From: Pseudofabraea citricarpa
Taxonomy: Eukaryota > Ascomycota > Leotiomycetes > Helotiales > Dermateaceae
Direction of reading: 5' to 3'
Assembly: GCA_029641185.1 (NCBI GenBank)
Contig: JAPWGK010000035.1
Span: forward strand, 62,001 to 126,000
Length of the DNA stretch: 64,000 nucleotides
In this document: positions 23,817 to 35,636 of the stretch, piece after piece
Layout: each line of letters opens with the position of its first letter
Numbering within the stretch: position 1 is the first letter of the stretch
Position numbers and translations under genes: made by a program
Notes under the pieces: model-generated
Databases searched by the model: none
What the model was told of the DNA's origin: nothing
What the model saw: only the letters and a program-made list of their open reading frames with translations

Positions 23817-24957
23817 ATGGCCTCTTCGCAGCTCGCCACCGTATCCGCTTTCGTCGAGGGTGCTCCTCCAGGAGAAGTATATCTGCTCTGCACGCTTCAT
23901 GCAAACAACAAGGCTAACATCTTCAAAGCTTGCAGATGTGATAGCTGGTACGTTCCCCTGCTTCCGAGCTTGACGAAACGAAGCTGAGATCTCGAGTAGA
24001 TATCAAAACTCTTACCATCGAATCCCCCAACATCATCTCCCAACTCGGCCCAGCATTCGAGAAGTACAACGAGGAACAATTCACCACTGTGAAGCTTCCA
24101 GGAGGTAGTCAACAGGTGAGCCGGGCCAGGCATTCTACAGCCAGGCAGGTATGCTGATGGCTTTGGTTTAGGTCATTGTTAGCTCGCACAATTCTCTAGG
24201 TGATGGTCGTTATTACGATGTCGAGAGCTCATCAAGCTTCGCATTCGACCACAGCACACAAGTGAGAGGACACCATGGCAGGAGGAGGATCAGAAAGCTG
24301 ACAGTGTGCCCTAGAAAGCCAGTGCTGTGCAGAGTCATGTCTTGGAGAGCAGTCAATCAGACCTTGTGTATGTCTGATCAACACACTTTAGCATTGGGAC
24401 TAACGAGCACTTCTAGAAAGTCGCTCTTGAAGAGTTTGTCTACACATGTCAAGGAGCACTATCCAAACGCTTCGTATGGTGTATTCCCTATTGAGAATGA
24501 CTCCGAGATTGCCATTCTCATCGTTGCAAATAAATATAGCCCAAATAACTTCTGGTACGACTTTATAGAAAGCTGGGTGGTAAATGATTTACTAACGTAA
24601 GTGACTAGGAATGGTCGCTGGCGTTCTCTCTATATCTTCTCGCCGTCAGCCTCAAATCTATCTGGCAGCATCAAAGTAGACGTACACTACTATGAAGATG
24701 GCAATGTTCGTCTTCTCACAGATAAACCCGTCTCGGCCTCCATCTCATCCGCATCCGCAAGCACCATAGCCCGAGAAATAACCGTTGCAGAAAAGAAGTA
24801 CCAAGAAGAGATCAACAAGGGATTCAACAACCTGAGCGAAGGGGCTTTCAAGGGACTTCGGAGACAGCTCCCAATCACAAGGCAGAAGATTGAGTGGGAC
24901 AAGATTGCGGGGTATCGTTTAGGTCAGGATATTGGTGGGGGAAGCTCCCGAAGATAG
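23817..24957 (+). CDS. cap1: F-actin-capping protein subunit alpha
   Basis: Seven exons give 274 residues: 23817-23876, 23929-23947, 24000-24115, 24172-24261, 24315-24367, 24417-24554 and 24609-24957. All six introns are 49-56 nt with GT-AG ends. The product caps barbed ends of actin filaments as an alpha/beta heterodimer at cortical actin patches. Conserved segments include the opening MASSQLATVSAFVEGAPPGE, KLPGGSQQVIVSSHNSLGDG, YPNASYGVFPIENDSEIAIL, NGRWRSLYIFSP, KVDVHYYEDGNVRL and the C-terminal tentacle region LRRQLPITRQKIEWDKIAGY. Length matches the family. The second exon is only 19 nt (LADVIA plus one base). Each junction preserves both frame and the family sequence, so the model is strong despite the fragmentation. 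Confidence 0.93.
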
Positions 24958-25944
24958 AATTGAGCAAATATACATGACCATTGTGTGGCCGAGGTTGGAC
25001 CTACGCAGAGAAAATACCAAGAGCTGTGCAGAGTGCAGCTACAGTATGCAACCTTTGAACTCTCAAGTGCCGCCAGTGTTTCCGAACGGTGTGCCCACTT
25101 AGGAATTACTTGAAGAAATGACCTGCCGTGTTCCGGGTTCCGTCATTCTGACAGCGGCTTGACTCAAGAGCCTGCAATGACTCTGCATATGCTTTTCAAC
25201 AACAGCCGCTGCTTGTTGCCATGCATGCATCATAATTGTTATTCCCCTCACAAGTCTCCGATCCCACACAGAGAAGCGAGGGACGATAGACCCCCGATTA
25301 TTTACGATGCCGGCCAACATCCGGTACCGTATGCTGACAGCTTATGTGCATGAGACGGAAAGGTGCTGCATAGTGCACACCATGTGCGTATTCGCATGGA
25401 ATCATATCGAACATGTGTGCCTATGTGCCTTGCTCAAGGTCCAGGAAGCGTGTCCTCTACTTGCAGCACGAAGGTTGTACCGTCTTGTTGCAGGCCGTGA
25501 AGTAGCGACGGGACCACTCGCAAAGCCGAGCTCATTTGACGTTCCTATTTGAAGAAAGGCCATCTGGGCATCCAATTCATAATAATCCACAAATGCGAGC
25601 GGGCCAATAAAAGACTGCTTGATGACCCGGATTCTTTCACCGTTCTTGTACAAAAGCTGGCATAATTTAACCGAGCTTCTCGGGACCCGTCCATCAGGGT
25701 CTAGCGTGATTTGCGTTCCCGACTTTATCTTTACCTTACTCGGCGCTCTCGTTGGGGGAATACCTACACAAGTATTATTCCCTACGGCCAGCGTAAGCTC
25801 GACAGCACTCACCCTACCTCACCTCACCTCACCAGATCCGTCTCCCAGTGCCTGCCCGTCCAAGCTTCAGACTTCTGCTCCCAGAACCTATACAGAAATC
25901 CGATCTAAGCAGCATCCCGAGACGTAATTCACTTTAAACTCAAC
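24958..25944. other. Intergenic region upstream of cytochrome b5
   Basis: These 987 nt lie between the capping-protein stop and the cytochrome b5 start. A 136-codon minus-strand open frame (25402-25812) is present but begins with GTG and shows no family signal. The sequence just before 25945 has C/T-rich leader character, including repeated CCTCA units (25813-25833). Confidence 0.45.
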
Positions 25945-26731
25945 ATGTCTGCCGACAAGGAATTCACCTTTGCGGATATCGCCAGCCACTCCGGAAAGAA
26001 GGACTTGTACATGGTGATTCATGACAAGGTTTACGATACCACCAGCTTCGTTGATGAACATCCGTAAGTTCTTATTTTCTGTTACTTGCGCTACAAAAGG
26101 GGGCATTGCCATGATGCCAGCTACGACTTTCGCAGTAGGCATTGAAGATAGCCATCAACAATCTACTGCGCCGATCTAGCTCTGGGCCCTAGATGGATGT
26201 GGATGGAAGCAGATGGAAAGGGGGTGTCTCGCATAATCAGTGAGAGCTGTATTTCTGCGTTCCACGATCTGGGAACTGGTCCTCAACCAATGCGACTTCA
26301 CAATCCCCCACTCTTCCCCTTCGCACAGTGCGACCTCAATTCAGGATAGAAGAATAGATACTAACAAGATGGGTACAGCGGTGGAGAAGAAGTGCTACTC
26401 GATGTTGGAGGACAAGACGCAACCGAGGCCTTCGAGGATGTCGGACACAGCGACGAGGCACGCGAGATTCTAGACGGCTTACTCGTTGGAACTCTTAAGC
26501 GCGTTGTATGTTCCTACCTTCCTTGCTCTAGAATCGAAAGGGAACGAGTACTAATATTCAAAATAGGCCGGAGACCCAGCACCAAAACCACAAGCCGCAC
26601 CATCTTCCTCGCCATCGTCAGGCGACAGCACGGGTTTGGGAGTCGGCCTCTACGCAATCATCTTACTCGGCGGCGCAGCAGCATTCGGTGCCTACAAGTA
26701 CTTGCAAAGTCAAGAGGGACAGACGGCATAG
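25945..26731 (+). CDS. Cytochrome b5, tail-anchored
   Basis: Three exons, 25945-26063, 26379-26505 and 26567-26731, give 136 residues. The haem-binding core contains [15 protein letters not shown], with axial His39 in HPGG and His63 in [10 protein letters not shown] proline/serine linker (about residues 84-102) leads to one hydrophobic C-terminal segment ([19 protein letters not shown]), placing it as a tail-anchored protein of the ER or mitochondrial outer membrane. It supplies electrons to desaturases, sterol enzymes and P450s. The first intron, 315 nt (26064-26378), is much longer than the roughly 50-nt norm here and splits exactly in the HPGG codons. The splice is fixed by conservation, so the length is real, though an unseen alternative exon inside it cannot be excluded. 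Confidence 0.93.
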
Positions 26732-28345
26732 AGTCGTAGAGAGATGTAGAGGGTGGTGATTCATTGCGGATGGAATGGGATGGAAGCTAGGGAGAGAGGG
26801 CACACTTGCTGCACATTCTCTTGTTCTCTCGTTTCCTCTTTCTTCTCCTTAGAACATAAGTTTGTCCTTTCTTCTTGTTCTACTTTTTTTTTCGGGTGGC
26901 ATGGTAGAGATCAGGAAAAATTAATAGATCAGACCATACTTTTATGATTGAGAAAAAAAAAAACTAAAAAGATTTACGTCTCCTACTCTGCGGTGCTATC
27001 TCTTTTCTAGGGAGGATAGAAAATATATATACCTACCTAGGTACACATTAGCTAGACAACGACTTATTGACGCACGAACAACCGAATATATCAGCCGAGG
27101 TCCACTTCTCGAATGTTATCTGTTGTTAACTTAAGAGTTTAAGAGGCTAGAGTACTGTCGTATTGCAGCTACAGCTAGCTTTAGAGTTGCTCTCATACAA
27201 TTCATTTTGTTGTTTGCTCGCGTATTCTACTACTCCCTTGCGGCGAATACTTGGCTACCTTGGTCATCAGATCAACATATAGATATCTCCCTATCTGGCA
27301 CCCCTCCCAATTCTCACGCGATCCAGTCTTGTAATCACAACACTTTCTTGCAACATCAAATTCTGTTGCGACCAGAGCATGACAGAATTCACGGATTCAT
27401 GGATTCCGAGGAGAAGGAAGGTTAAAGTCTCTATTAAGTCATTGGTTTTGTCATCATATCTGCTCTCTCTCTCTCTCCCTCTCCCTCCCCCCCCACCTCT
27501 CTCTCTTTCTCTCTCTTTCTCTCTCTGTCTTTCCTTTTGTTCTTTGATGGGTGGAGGATGTAGTACATATTTAGTTATAAATCGTAGGTGTGATAACGAG
27601 ATGATGTCTATATAATCTCAATATACCATACTATCTCCAGGTATTAATATACTATGCATCCTTTCCCTCCCTTGCGGTAGCTCAAGAGAAATACATTTAC
27701 AAGTTCTCATGAGACTTCCTCTTGAATTTTCCTAGTGGTTGAGGAAATTACTTAGCTGACGATATTCTGTTTCCTTCCCTGCTCGTGCGTCTTGCGAATC
27801 GCGAGTGGATTCCATTCAATTGGAAAATAATGAACACCGAGGAAGATTTTCGCTACATTGAGTCGCATGAGAGAGACAGGGAGGCAATTGAATCATATAT
27901 TGAGCTTTCCCTCCCTTCTTTCCCCTTTCCCTAGTCGGGGTCTCGCTTCTCTTAGAGCAAGAGCATATTGATAGTTGCAATATAGAGAAAAACGATTCAT
28001 GGTTTGAGGATTAGCACTAAGGAGTAGTTGAACTAGAAATTTGAACCATGACATTGAGATACAAAGAGTCACAGCGTTATTCTCAAATGCAAGAAACCAA
28101 CCCGCGAAATAACTAGTTCATGAGGTATTTCTTCTTTCTTTCTCTTCACGCCCCAGCTACTTTTCTTCTTCAAGAATCATCTCCCACTTCACGATACACC
28201 CACCTCAGCTACCACCAATGCGAGATGTATAGAAAATCAAGATCAAACCAGCAATTCCACAAAAGACATCGCTAAAACTCCTGTTAACCATGCACAACCC
28301 CCAAATCCCAGGAACACCCACCCATCCCCTCCAGCGGCTCAGAAC
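26732..28345. other. Convergent intergenic region with pyrimidine tract
   Basis: These 1614 nt lie between the stops of cytochrome b5 and the RING gene. They include a 16-bp palindrome-like ACCTACCTAGGT motif near 27031 and a long C/T microsatellite at 27461-27535. No gene is supported. Confidence 0.5.
27461..27535 (+). repeat. (CT)n-rich simple repeat
   Basis: About 75 nt composed almost entirely of C and T on the plus strand, with CT dinucleotide runs broken by short C and T runs. Confidence 0.85.
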
Positions 28346-29006
28346 TCAGGCATACATGTCATCATAATCCTCCTCCTCCTCGTCGTCGACCTTCTTCTCC
28401 ACCACGACCTTCTTCTTCCTCATCTCCTTGCGGTCGAGGGGACAAGTGCCCTTGAGCGTCAGCCAGGGGCCGACGCAATCGAGATCAAACCAGTGCTCCC
28501 TATGGCACGGCAGGCGCACGACGAGCGGGTACTTGTCATCGAGGAACCTCTCGGCGCAGATGGGGCACGAGTCGTCCTTCTTGAGCTCCTTCTTGTCGAC
28601 GCGCTCGAGCTCGTCGAGGAAGCTCGCCGGCACGCCCTGCATCTCGTCGGGCGGCTCGTGCACGCCCTGCGCCGCCGCCGTCATCAGCACGTCCAGCAGC
28701 GCCATGTTCTCCGTCGACGACGACGTCTCGCGCAGCGCCGAGAACTGCTCTACCAGCAGCCGCGCCGCCGCCGCCATCTCGACCCCGTTCGGCTGCGCGT
28801 GCGGGTTCGTCGAGTCTGTCGACCGCGAGATCTGGTTGATTTGTGAGAAGAACGTCGACATGTCCGGCCGCCGTGACGGTGCTCGTGCCGCTTCTTTGAT
28901 GTTGTGCTCGACTGCGCGAGTGGTCATCATGTTAGCGGGGTTGTCCCTCCTTCTTTCTTTTGGGCTTGGGAGATGCATCTGGCTTACCTTCGTAGGGGTT
29001 CGCCAT
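28346..29006 (-). CDS. Small RING-H2 finger protein, probable E3 ubiquitin ligase
   Basis: Two exons, complement of 28346-28911 and 28988-29006 (intron 76 nt), give 194 residues. The first coding exon is only 19 nt (MANPYE plus one base). A C3H2C3 RING spans about residues 121-162: CPICAERF, LPCHREHWFDLDCV and CPLDR supply the metal ligands. The C-terminal tail is lysine-rich then acidic (DDEEEEDYDDMYA). RING-H2 proteins of this kind recruit E2 enzymes for ubiquitin transfer; the substrate is unknown. The coding exon is markedly GC-rich, with many GCC/GCG/CTC third positions compared with neighbours, which also creates long antisense open frames that are shadows. Confidence 0.88.
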
Positions 29007-29677
29007 TGTGAGGGCTTTGGCTAATGGATGGGGTTGCGAGGGTGATTATGGAGATTGTATGAAGTGTAGCTGCGTTTGTTGCGAGGTGCTCGTTTTGTAG
29101 CTACTGTATTAACTTGGGTGACGCGAATGTCGTTGGAAGCCTTGCGATGGTGGGTGAAAGCTGAAGCTGAAGCGGCCGAGATGGCCGCTTGACTTTTTCC
29201 CCCTGATGTAAGCGAAGCATGTACGCATAGTCACTTCCGAGTACTCTCTTGAAACTCTACAGTTGCTGGCCCAAATCTCAATTAGCTGTAAACGTCTCAA
29301 CCTTCTATAATCCATCTAGGTAGGCAATGTTTTTTTATAGTTTTCTTTTGTACATCTTCTCTCCAGCTGAGATATATCTCCTTTGACTTTCTGAACTGTT
29401 TGATTGCCCTATAACTTTTGACAACTAAAACTGCCTTTCAGAGCTATCTTAGTAGCTTGCCTGGGCTTATTTTTATACAAGTGGCGAATTAATGACTTTG
29501 CTCGTATGAGAATTGCTTCAATTCAAAAAAACCTCTATCTTTATCTATTCCTCTACTATCTAGCCAATGAACCACGCACGCATATCTACAGTCTACAATC
29601 TACTCTATCTACACTTCAACCCCCAAAAGCCCACCCAGCACAAATATATACACGTTCCTAAGCCGGCACCTTATCAA
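29007..29677. other. Intergenic region upstream of RING gene
   Basis: These 671 nt separate the RING start and the oxidoreductase stop. The sequence is AT-rich with T runs (29329-29350). No gene or repeat is seen. Confidence 0.5.
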
Positions 29678-31079
29678 TTAATTCTTCCACTGGGGAACGA
29701 CCCTCCTCAAGAACTTCATGAACTTGAAGAGCCCAACGGCATACTCGGTATTGCCCTCGGGATCAACGACTCTCTCAGGCCACGCGATCCCGGCACCATA
29801 CAAGCCCCTCACAACTCGACCCGTCTTCGCATCCTCAAAAGCGGCACTCTCATGATCGAACCTGAGCTCGACGGGTTTCCCCTGCACAGTGATATCTGGC
29901 ACGGGCTCAGCCTTATACCCAATAGCCTGCACGACATGGGTACAGTCCTTCAGCTCGCGCGCGTACACTTCTTCCTCATCCCCTCTGGTCGTCGGCACCT
30001 TCTGCAAGAATTTCGAGACGGGCGATGAAGCGAGCTGGGATTCTTCGAGGTTCGACCTCGCCCACGTGGCAACTTCGCCTTTCAGGCCCGTGTTGTCGCG
30101 GAAGATCCAGCCGTCGCGCTCCTCGGCATACCGCAGGGCGTGGCGCGTGAACCATTTGATACGCAGCCCGGGATGGGTTGAGGATGCGAGGTTGTAGAGA
30201 TTTCTCAGCACGAGAATGGCCGAGTGAGAGGCGCCTATCACTGCTACGGTGGACGACTCGTCTGGAGAGAGGGTCTGCGAGAGAATGGTAGGTGACAAGG
30301 CGGGATCGAGATTGATCTCTTGAATATTGGAAATGGGAAGCGGGCCTGTGGTTGGGGTTGATCCCGTGCAGAGAACCAGCATGGAAGAGGTGATTTCTGT
30401 GCGAGGGAGTGAAGTATCCGCTGGTGAGATGGAGATGTTCCAATTGGACTATTTCCAATTAGCTTCGTATCATGGGAGACAGACTGCTGGACTTACATCA
30501 GACCATGAAGCTTGTGTCACAGCACCTTTCTGCTTCCAAACCCCTTTCTTCTCATCCAGGCCCTTCGTGAGCATCACACACATATCAGCCGCTTGAGCGA
30601 TATGACAAGTCTTCTCCTGATCTAGTCCTCTCAGATGAGTCAGGGCGTTTGGTCCAGGAGTCTCTTTCTCGATGCTCCTAAAAGCCTCTACACCATCCGC
30701 ATACCCAGTAAAGAACTTAACCTTGGTATTCCTAAAAACCCACCACGAGTTAGAATCACGTGTATATGAATTGCAAAAAGAAGGAAGAGAGGAAGACTTA
30801 CGAAGGCACCTCTCTATAAAACTTATTCAACCGGCCCCCATCAAAAAGATGATCAACCCACAACACAGGGCCCTTCTCCTCCTCCAACAGATTCCCCACG
30901 ACGGCAATGCCAGCGGGGCCCGCACCTACGACAACGGCCCTGTACGCCTGCAGCTGCGTCGAGTAAGGCCTGAGCCTCGGCGAAGTGACATCTCCCATCC
31001 TGCCTCTTCTCAGCACGAGGCGCGAAGAGGAGAAAACCAAGCTCCTGCTCAGGACAGGCAGCGTAATTATAGAAGCCAT
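29678..31079 (-). CDS. FAD-dependent pyridine nucleotide-disulfide oxidoreductase / monooxygenase-like protein
   Basis: Three exons, complement of 29678-30448, 30497-30731 and 30802-31079, give 427 residues. Introns are 48 and 70 nt. The N-terminus ([20 protein letters not shown], then RLRPYSTQ) is basic, lacks acidic residues and looks like a mitochondrial presequence. The FAD site is [18 protein letters not shown] (Gly52, Gly54, Gly57). A second Rossmann motif, [17 protein letters not shown], has Ser in the glycine positions and probably binds NAD(P)[21 protein letters not shown] is another conserved-looking block. The fold matches Pyr_redox_2 / flavin monooxygenase relatives. There is no CxxxxC redox pair near the FAD motif, which argues against a classic disulfide reductase. 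Substrate unknown. Confidence 0.85.
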
Positions 31080-32324
31080 GGCCACGGTTTATGGGCTATC
31101 TATGGATCCCCGAGATAGAAGTGTTGCGGTCAGGAAGATACCCAGTAGTATCAGGGAAGGATATGCGTAGCTGACGAGTCACCGCGGACGCTCGTGCAGA
31201 CAGCTCTTCTTTAGGACTGCAGTCCCCGGTTCGGCGTCCTCGCGGGGAAGTGCTGCACTGTACTACTGCAGGACAGATGGTCAAACTTAACCAGACAAAC
31301 GAATAACAGCACAAATAAAGTCGGGCCCGAATCTTGATCAAGAAATCATTCAATTTCAGTCAATTGAAACAAAAACAAAATGTCGCCTTCTTATATCGTA
31401 CAATCCGTTTAACTAGTCCGCGTGGCGTGGTGACCCCCGAGAAAAATTTCCAATGAAAGTGACCCCATATCGCATCACGTGCTCTGGCGCCTTTTCCTAC
31501 CTACCTACCTAGCCTTGCCTATTACATTCTCAAGTTAGCCTTCCCTGATAAAAAGAAATCTTATGGTAAGATACTCGGTGCAAGTCCAAGCCAAAGTTCA
31601 AATAAACAGTGTTTAAGTATATGCAACGAGTGGCCTTCTCATTCTCCTTCTCCTTCTCTCAGAATGAAGATCCGAGCCTTCGAACCAATTTAATATAATG
31701 CTTCAACTTCTAGTCTTACTTCCACAGATAAATGGTACGAAGAAAGGAGAATATCTATAAAGGAGTAGCCAATTCCTCTCCTGGAATATAGTATAACACA
31801 CATAGGAGGCACGAATGAATAAAATAAATTGATATAAACCTTTAATCCGGAAAGATCAGAGAGAAACGAGAGGTTAATTCTTGAGTCTTATTCTGATTCT
31901 GATTCTTAAACCTCACTCTCAATTTCTTACTTCCTCTCATTTAGCTTGCCTCGTGCTGTTTCGCCACAATTACCTCGAAAAGACCCAAGGACTACACCGA
32001 GACGAGACAAGATCATGAAGCGAGTAAGCAAACAAGCAGGGAACGAGAGATATAAGATAATTTTATATACGAGAAACTCTGCCTCTCCTCTCCTCTTCCT
32101 CTTTTCTTTCTTCCATTCATCATCAACAGTAGTCCTTCCTTATTAATCCTCTGCCCTGCAAAAAGGAGTGGACGGCCAACGCCATTAAGAGTATATTTGC
32201 AAAACCCCCCAAAACAACCTGAAATATCAATCCAAATGCGCAATGCTTCAATTCATTCCGCCTATCCCATACCCAAAAATGCAATCAAGACAAATACATA
32301 CATGCAGAACGCGACAGGACTCAT
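31080..32324. other. Intergenic region upstream of oxidoreductase gene
   Basis: These 1245 nt contain CCTACC tandem units (31497-31513) and a short TTCTCC-rich run (31640-31660). No coding region is supported. The 3' UTR of the Crh-type gene should lie at its right end. Confidence 0.5.
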
Positions 32325-34179
32325 TTACAAAGCCATCATGGCAACAACTGCCACAATACCAGCAAATATACTGCCTGTCAACATCCGCTCTTGAGCGTTA
32401 AGCTTGTCGGCACTACTCTGACTTGAGCTTGAGCTAGAGCTAGATGCGTCTCCATTGCCTTGACAGAATCCAGAAGAACAGGTAGAGTCGGATCCCGCAG
32501 CTGAAGTTGCAGCCGACCCACTATCATCGGATCCGGTTGCGGTTGCGGTAGTACTGCTGCTACTCTCAGAATCATCTGCATGTCCATTGGTTCCTGGTCC
32601 AGCACCTGAGAGACCCGGAATGGTCTCAGCAGTTGATGATGCGGAAGCTTCCAGAAGACCAGCAGACATGTTGGTACCAGTTCCAAGGAGGGACTTGAGA
32701 ACTGTTGGTTTGTCGCCATCAATCACAGTGTCGTTGGTTCCAACGTCACTGTTGTACGTATAGGAGACGCCCTTGTTGGTTCCTGGTGCAGATTTTGCAT
32801 TGAAGCATTCTACACTGACAGACTCAAACATGGCATAATCGTAACCGTTGGACTGGATATCCTGAGAATTCCAGTCGATCTCACCACCAGCCCAGTCAAT
32901 CGTTCCCTTGGCATTAGTTGCAAGTCCACCAGGCCAGATGGATAATTGGACCCGGGCAGGTGTCTGAGGGAAATCCCATTGATTGGAAGTTGCGTTCCAT
33001 GTCTCTGAGCGCTTCTTACTGCGGCCGACTTGTCCATCAACTGACCAAGTGATCTCATCCGGGGTCCAATTGATCTCGTAAGTGTGGTAGTTGTTGAAAG
33101 TGTCTGAAAGAGTAATGTTTGCAGAATTGCCGTCTATACTAGATTAGTCACTGTTATGCAATGTCGCAATTTTTGGGTTATTGTAGGACCAATGAAGATC
33201 AAAAGTCATAGAGTTTATGTTTGCGGAAGACAAAACATTCAGGAAGTACACTCTAGGACGCTTGTCCTTTTGATTTAGTGATTAACCACAGATATACTCG
33301 TGCCGCAACTCATAATACCAACTTGGTACCATCTCAATTTAACGATTGACTGTTTCTTCGCGGCTGGATGCCAGCATTGGTCCCATCTCCTTAACAAGCG
33401 AGAAAACAACTCACAATTAGTGATACCCTGGAAATAGTAATTGGACTGGGCCGTCGTCAACTCGCTACCAATGAATTCATAATCGATTTCGTCCTTGACA
33501 TCCGACATGAGAATAAAGCCGGTTACGACACCTCGTCCTCTACCAGTCTTTAGCTTTGCCGTCACCTTCCCGTACCACATGTATGTCGAAGATGCTAATA
33601 CGGTTCCCACCGTCTCGGGTGCCATGGTCAAAAGAACATTGTCGTTATAAATGACAGCCTCTCCATCCATTACCCAATCCGTCTTCGAGGAGTCTCCGAG
33701 ATATTTCGCCTTTGCTGTAATTCCGTCCATTGACTTAAAAGTATAATCCTTGCTCTCACAGACCGGTCCTGGCACGCAAGAATCGAGGGCGAAAGATGAT
33801 CGAGGGTCACATCCACCGAGGCAGTATGCACCCACTCCGCAAGCTCCATATTCTGCGAAAAATCTTGGTCAGCTCATATATCTCAGCACATACGCGGGAG
33901 TAGATCAATCGCATCCATAAACAAGTCTTCGCAACCACGCGGAACAACAACCGATCAAATTTGTCCGTGACCAGTGCTGACATTCCAATTGAGTGGTGCG
34001 AGAAATGCTAGGGGCGTGTTGACTTCCACCCTCCGCTACCGGATACCAGGATACAAACAGAACTTACGGGAACAGCACGGTGTTGCCTCTGGGCAGTGGC
34101 TATCAAGACTACAGACCGTTTGAGCGTATGCCGTCGACGCCGTTGCCAACACGGCGATGAATGTCGAAGTTCGGACCAT
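32325..34179 (-). CDS. GPI-anchored Crh-type GH16 chitin-glucan transglycosylase with N-terminal chitin-binding motif
   Basis: Three exons, complement of 32325-33133, 33415-33852 and 34068-34179, give 452 residues. Introns are 281 and 215 nt, longer than usual here. A signal peptide (MVRTSTFIAVLATASTAYA) precedes a CBM18-like cysteine block (CSLDSHCPEATPCCSQYGAC to YCLGGCDP). The GH16 catalytic signature DEIDYEF holds Glu159, Asp161 and Glu163. SNYYFQGITNY and FNNYHTYEINWTPDEITW are family segments. The tail is Ser/Thr-rich and ends in a hydrophobic stretch (GSIFAGIVAVVAMMAL), a GPI signal pattern. Crh enzymes link chitin to beta-1,6 or beta-1,3-glucan at the wall. The start at 34179 gives the signal peptide; an upstream in-frame ATG is less fitting. 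Confidence 0.92.
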
Positions 34180-35116
34180 TGTGTATGCGGGTTGCCGAGC
34201 GACGGGACAATAATAAACCAATCGATACTCCCAAGAGCAAGAGATGCAGGTAGAATGTGACGAGGCCTTTAAGGATGGCTGCAGATATAAGGGGAGGTCG
34301 GATGATCAGCGAATGTTTTGTTGTCGCCCCCCTGGTGGGATGATCGTATTCCTTGTTTATGCTTAAAATCCAAGAGAGATGTCGTCTTGAGAATGCCGGC
34401 AGGGAAGGAGCCAACAATAACAACAACGATATTCCTCAGTGAAGGGTGGGAAATCGGCTCAGAGATGAGTAGCGAACGTGGGTGAGGAAAAACGAGAGTC
34501 GGGTCGTCGAGGTCGTCGAGGTCGTCGTCGATGATGGCGGAGAGAGAGTGAGGTCTGGAGAGGGATGAAATACGAAAAAGCTCCATCAAAGCGGCACAGG
34601 GGGAGCGTTAGTCATTGGATGCTTGGCGACCGCCATCACGAATCGGCGTCTTCACTTCCAGCCTAGCTCGCTTTCTCCCGCCACTGGTGTCGCCCTTTGA
34701 GGACGTTTCTCCTGCCTGCAGCCAATGAGACAGCATATAAGGGTGAGCCCATGCTATATTTATGTCGCCGCTAAGCCCGCTGTTCATCGCAGATCCTGTG
34801 CGTGATGGTGGAATGGTGGGAATGGTGGAATGCGGAGGTCTGTGGATCGTGTCCGAGAGATGTTGTTCGCTGCGTCTCTTTGTGTTCCAATACGAAGCGG
34901 CCAGGTATTTATGTGATGGACGTTTGGTTGATACGAAGTCGACAGTATGCTTGCTGTGCTGTGTTGTGTGGTCACCTCACCTCCTTACGGTACGGTACCA
35001 AAGGACAAACACGAGTTGGCCCTTCCCTTTCATCGCTAAAGGAAATGGAAAGAATCTGGGGCGGTGGATTCAAGCTTAAATCCTTGCTTGGGCCGTGACT
35101 GGGCTTGGCACGGTCC

Positions 35117-35192
35117 TGGGGATGATGGTGTGTGATGTGTGGTGTGTGGTGTGTGGTGAGTGGTGAGTGCGAGTGGTGGGTGGTGGTGTAGT
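35117..35192 (+). repeat. Imperfect GTGTG/GGTGA repeat
   Basis: About 76 nt built of GTGTGGT, GAGTGGT and GGTGGT units on the plus strand, close to pure purine-G/T alternation. Confidence 0.75.
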
Positions 35193-35603
35193 GGTACTTT
35201 GCTGTGGCAGGAGTCCAGCACAGAGCGGAGGTACCTTGTATAGGTGGTAATAAGTGATGTTCCTTGTGAAATCTGCACCATGAGAAAGTATAAAACTACC
35301 ATCCATGCTGCTTTTATTTGCCACTAGCACTTCCACTTCCACAGCATACTTCGTACTGCATGGCTAGGAAGAATAGGCGACATAAGACCTCCCACTCCGA
35401 AAAGCAGCAGCACCGCAGGCATAACTGAGTGCACGGTCGATGCAGGGAGTAATACTTGCCTCTTGTACAGTGCTGTACAGCACCGTACCTCCGTTGTACA
35501 TATAGTACAGTACTGTATGTTGACTTCGCCAGGAAGTCAGTAGGTAATATACTTTTCACTGAGCGACGAATGACGAAGGATCACCTGAGGCTTACATTAC
35601 ATT

Positions 35604-35636
35604 ACCTTGCCTTGCTTTGCTTTGCTTTGCTTTGCT
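35604..35636 (+). repeat. CTTTG pentanucleotide repeat
   Basis: A run of CTTGC and CTTTG units, about six copies, ends just before 35637. Confidence 0.8.

Noticed and set aside
25402..25812. Minus-strand open frame of 136 codons before cytochrome b5
   Set aside because: It starts with GTG, overlaps the likely cytochrome b5 promoter and shows no family resemblance.
28428..29024. Plus-strand open frame of 198 codons
   Set aside because: It is antisense to the GC-rich RING-H2 gene, where third-position G/C keeps several frames open.
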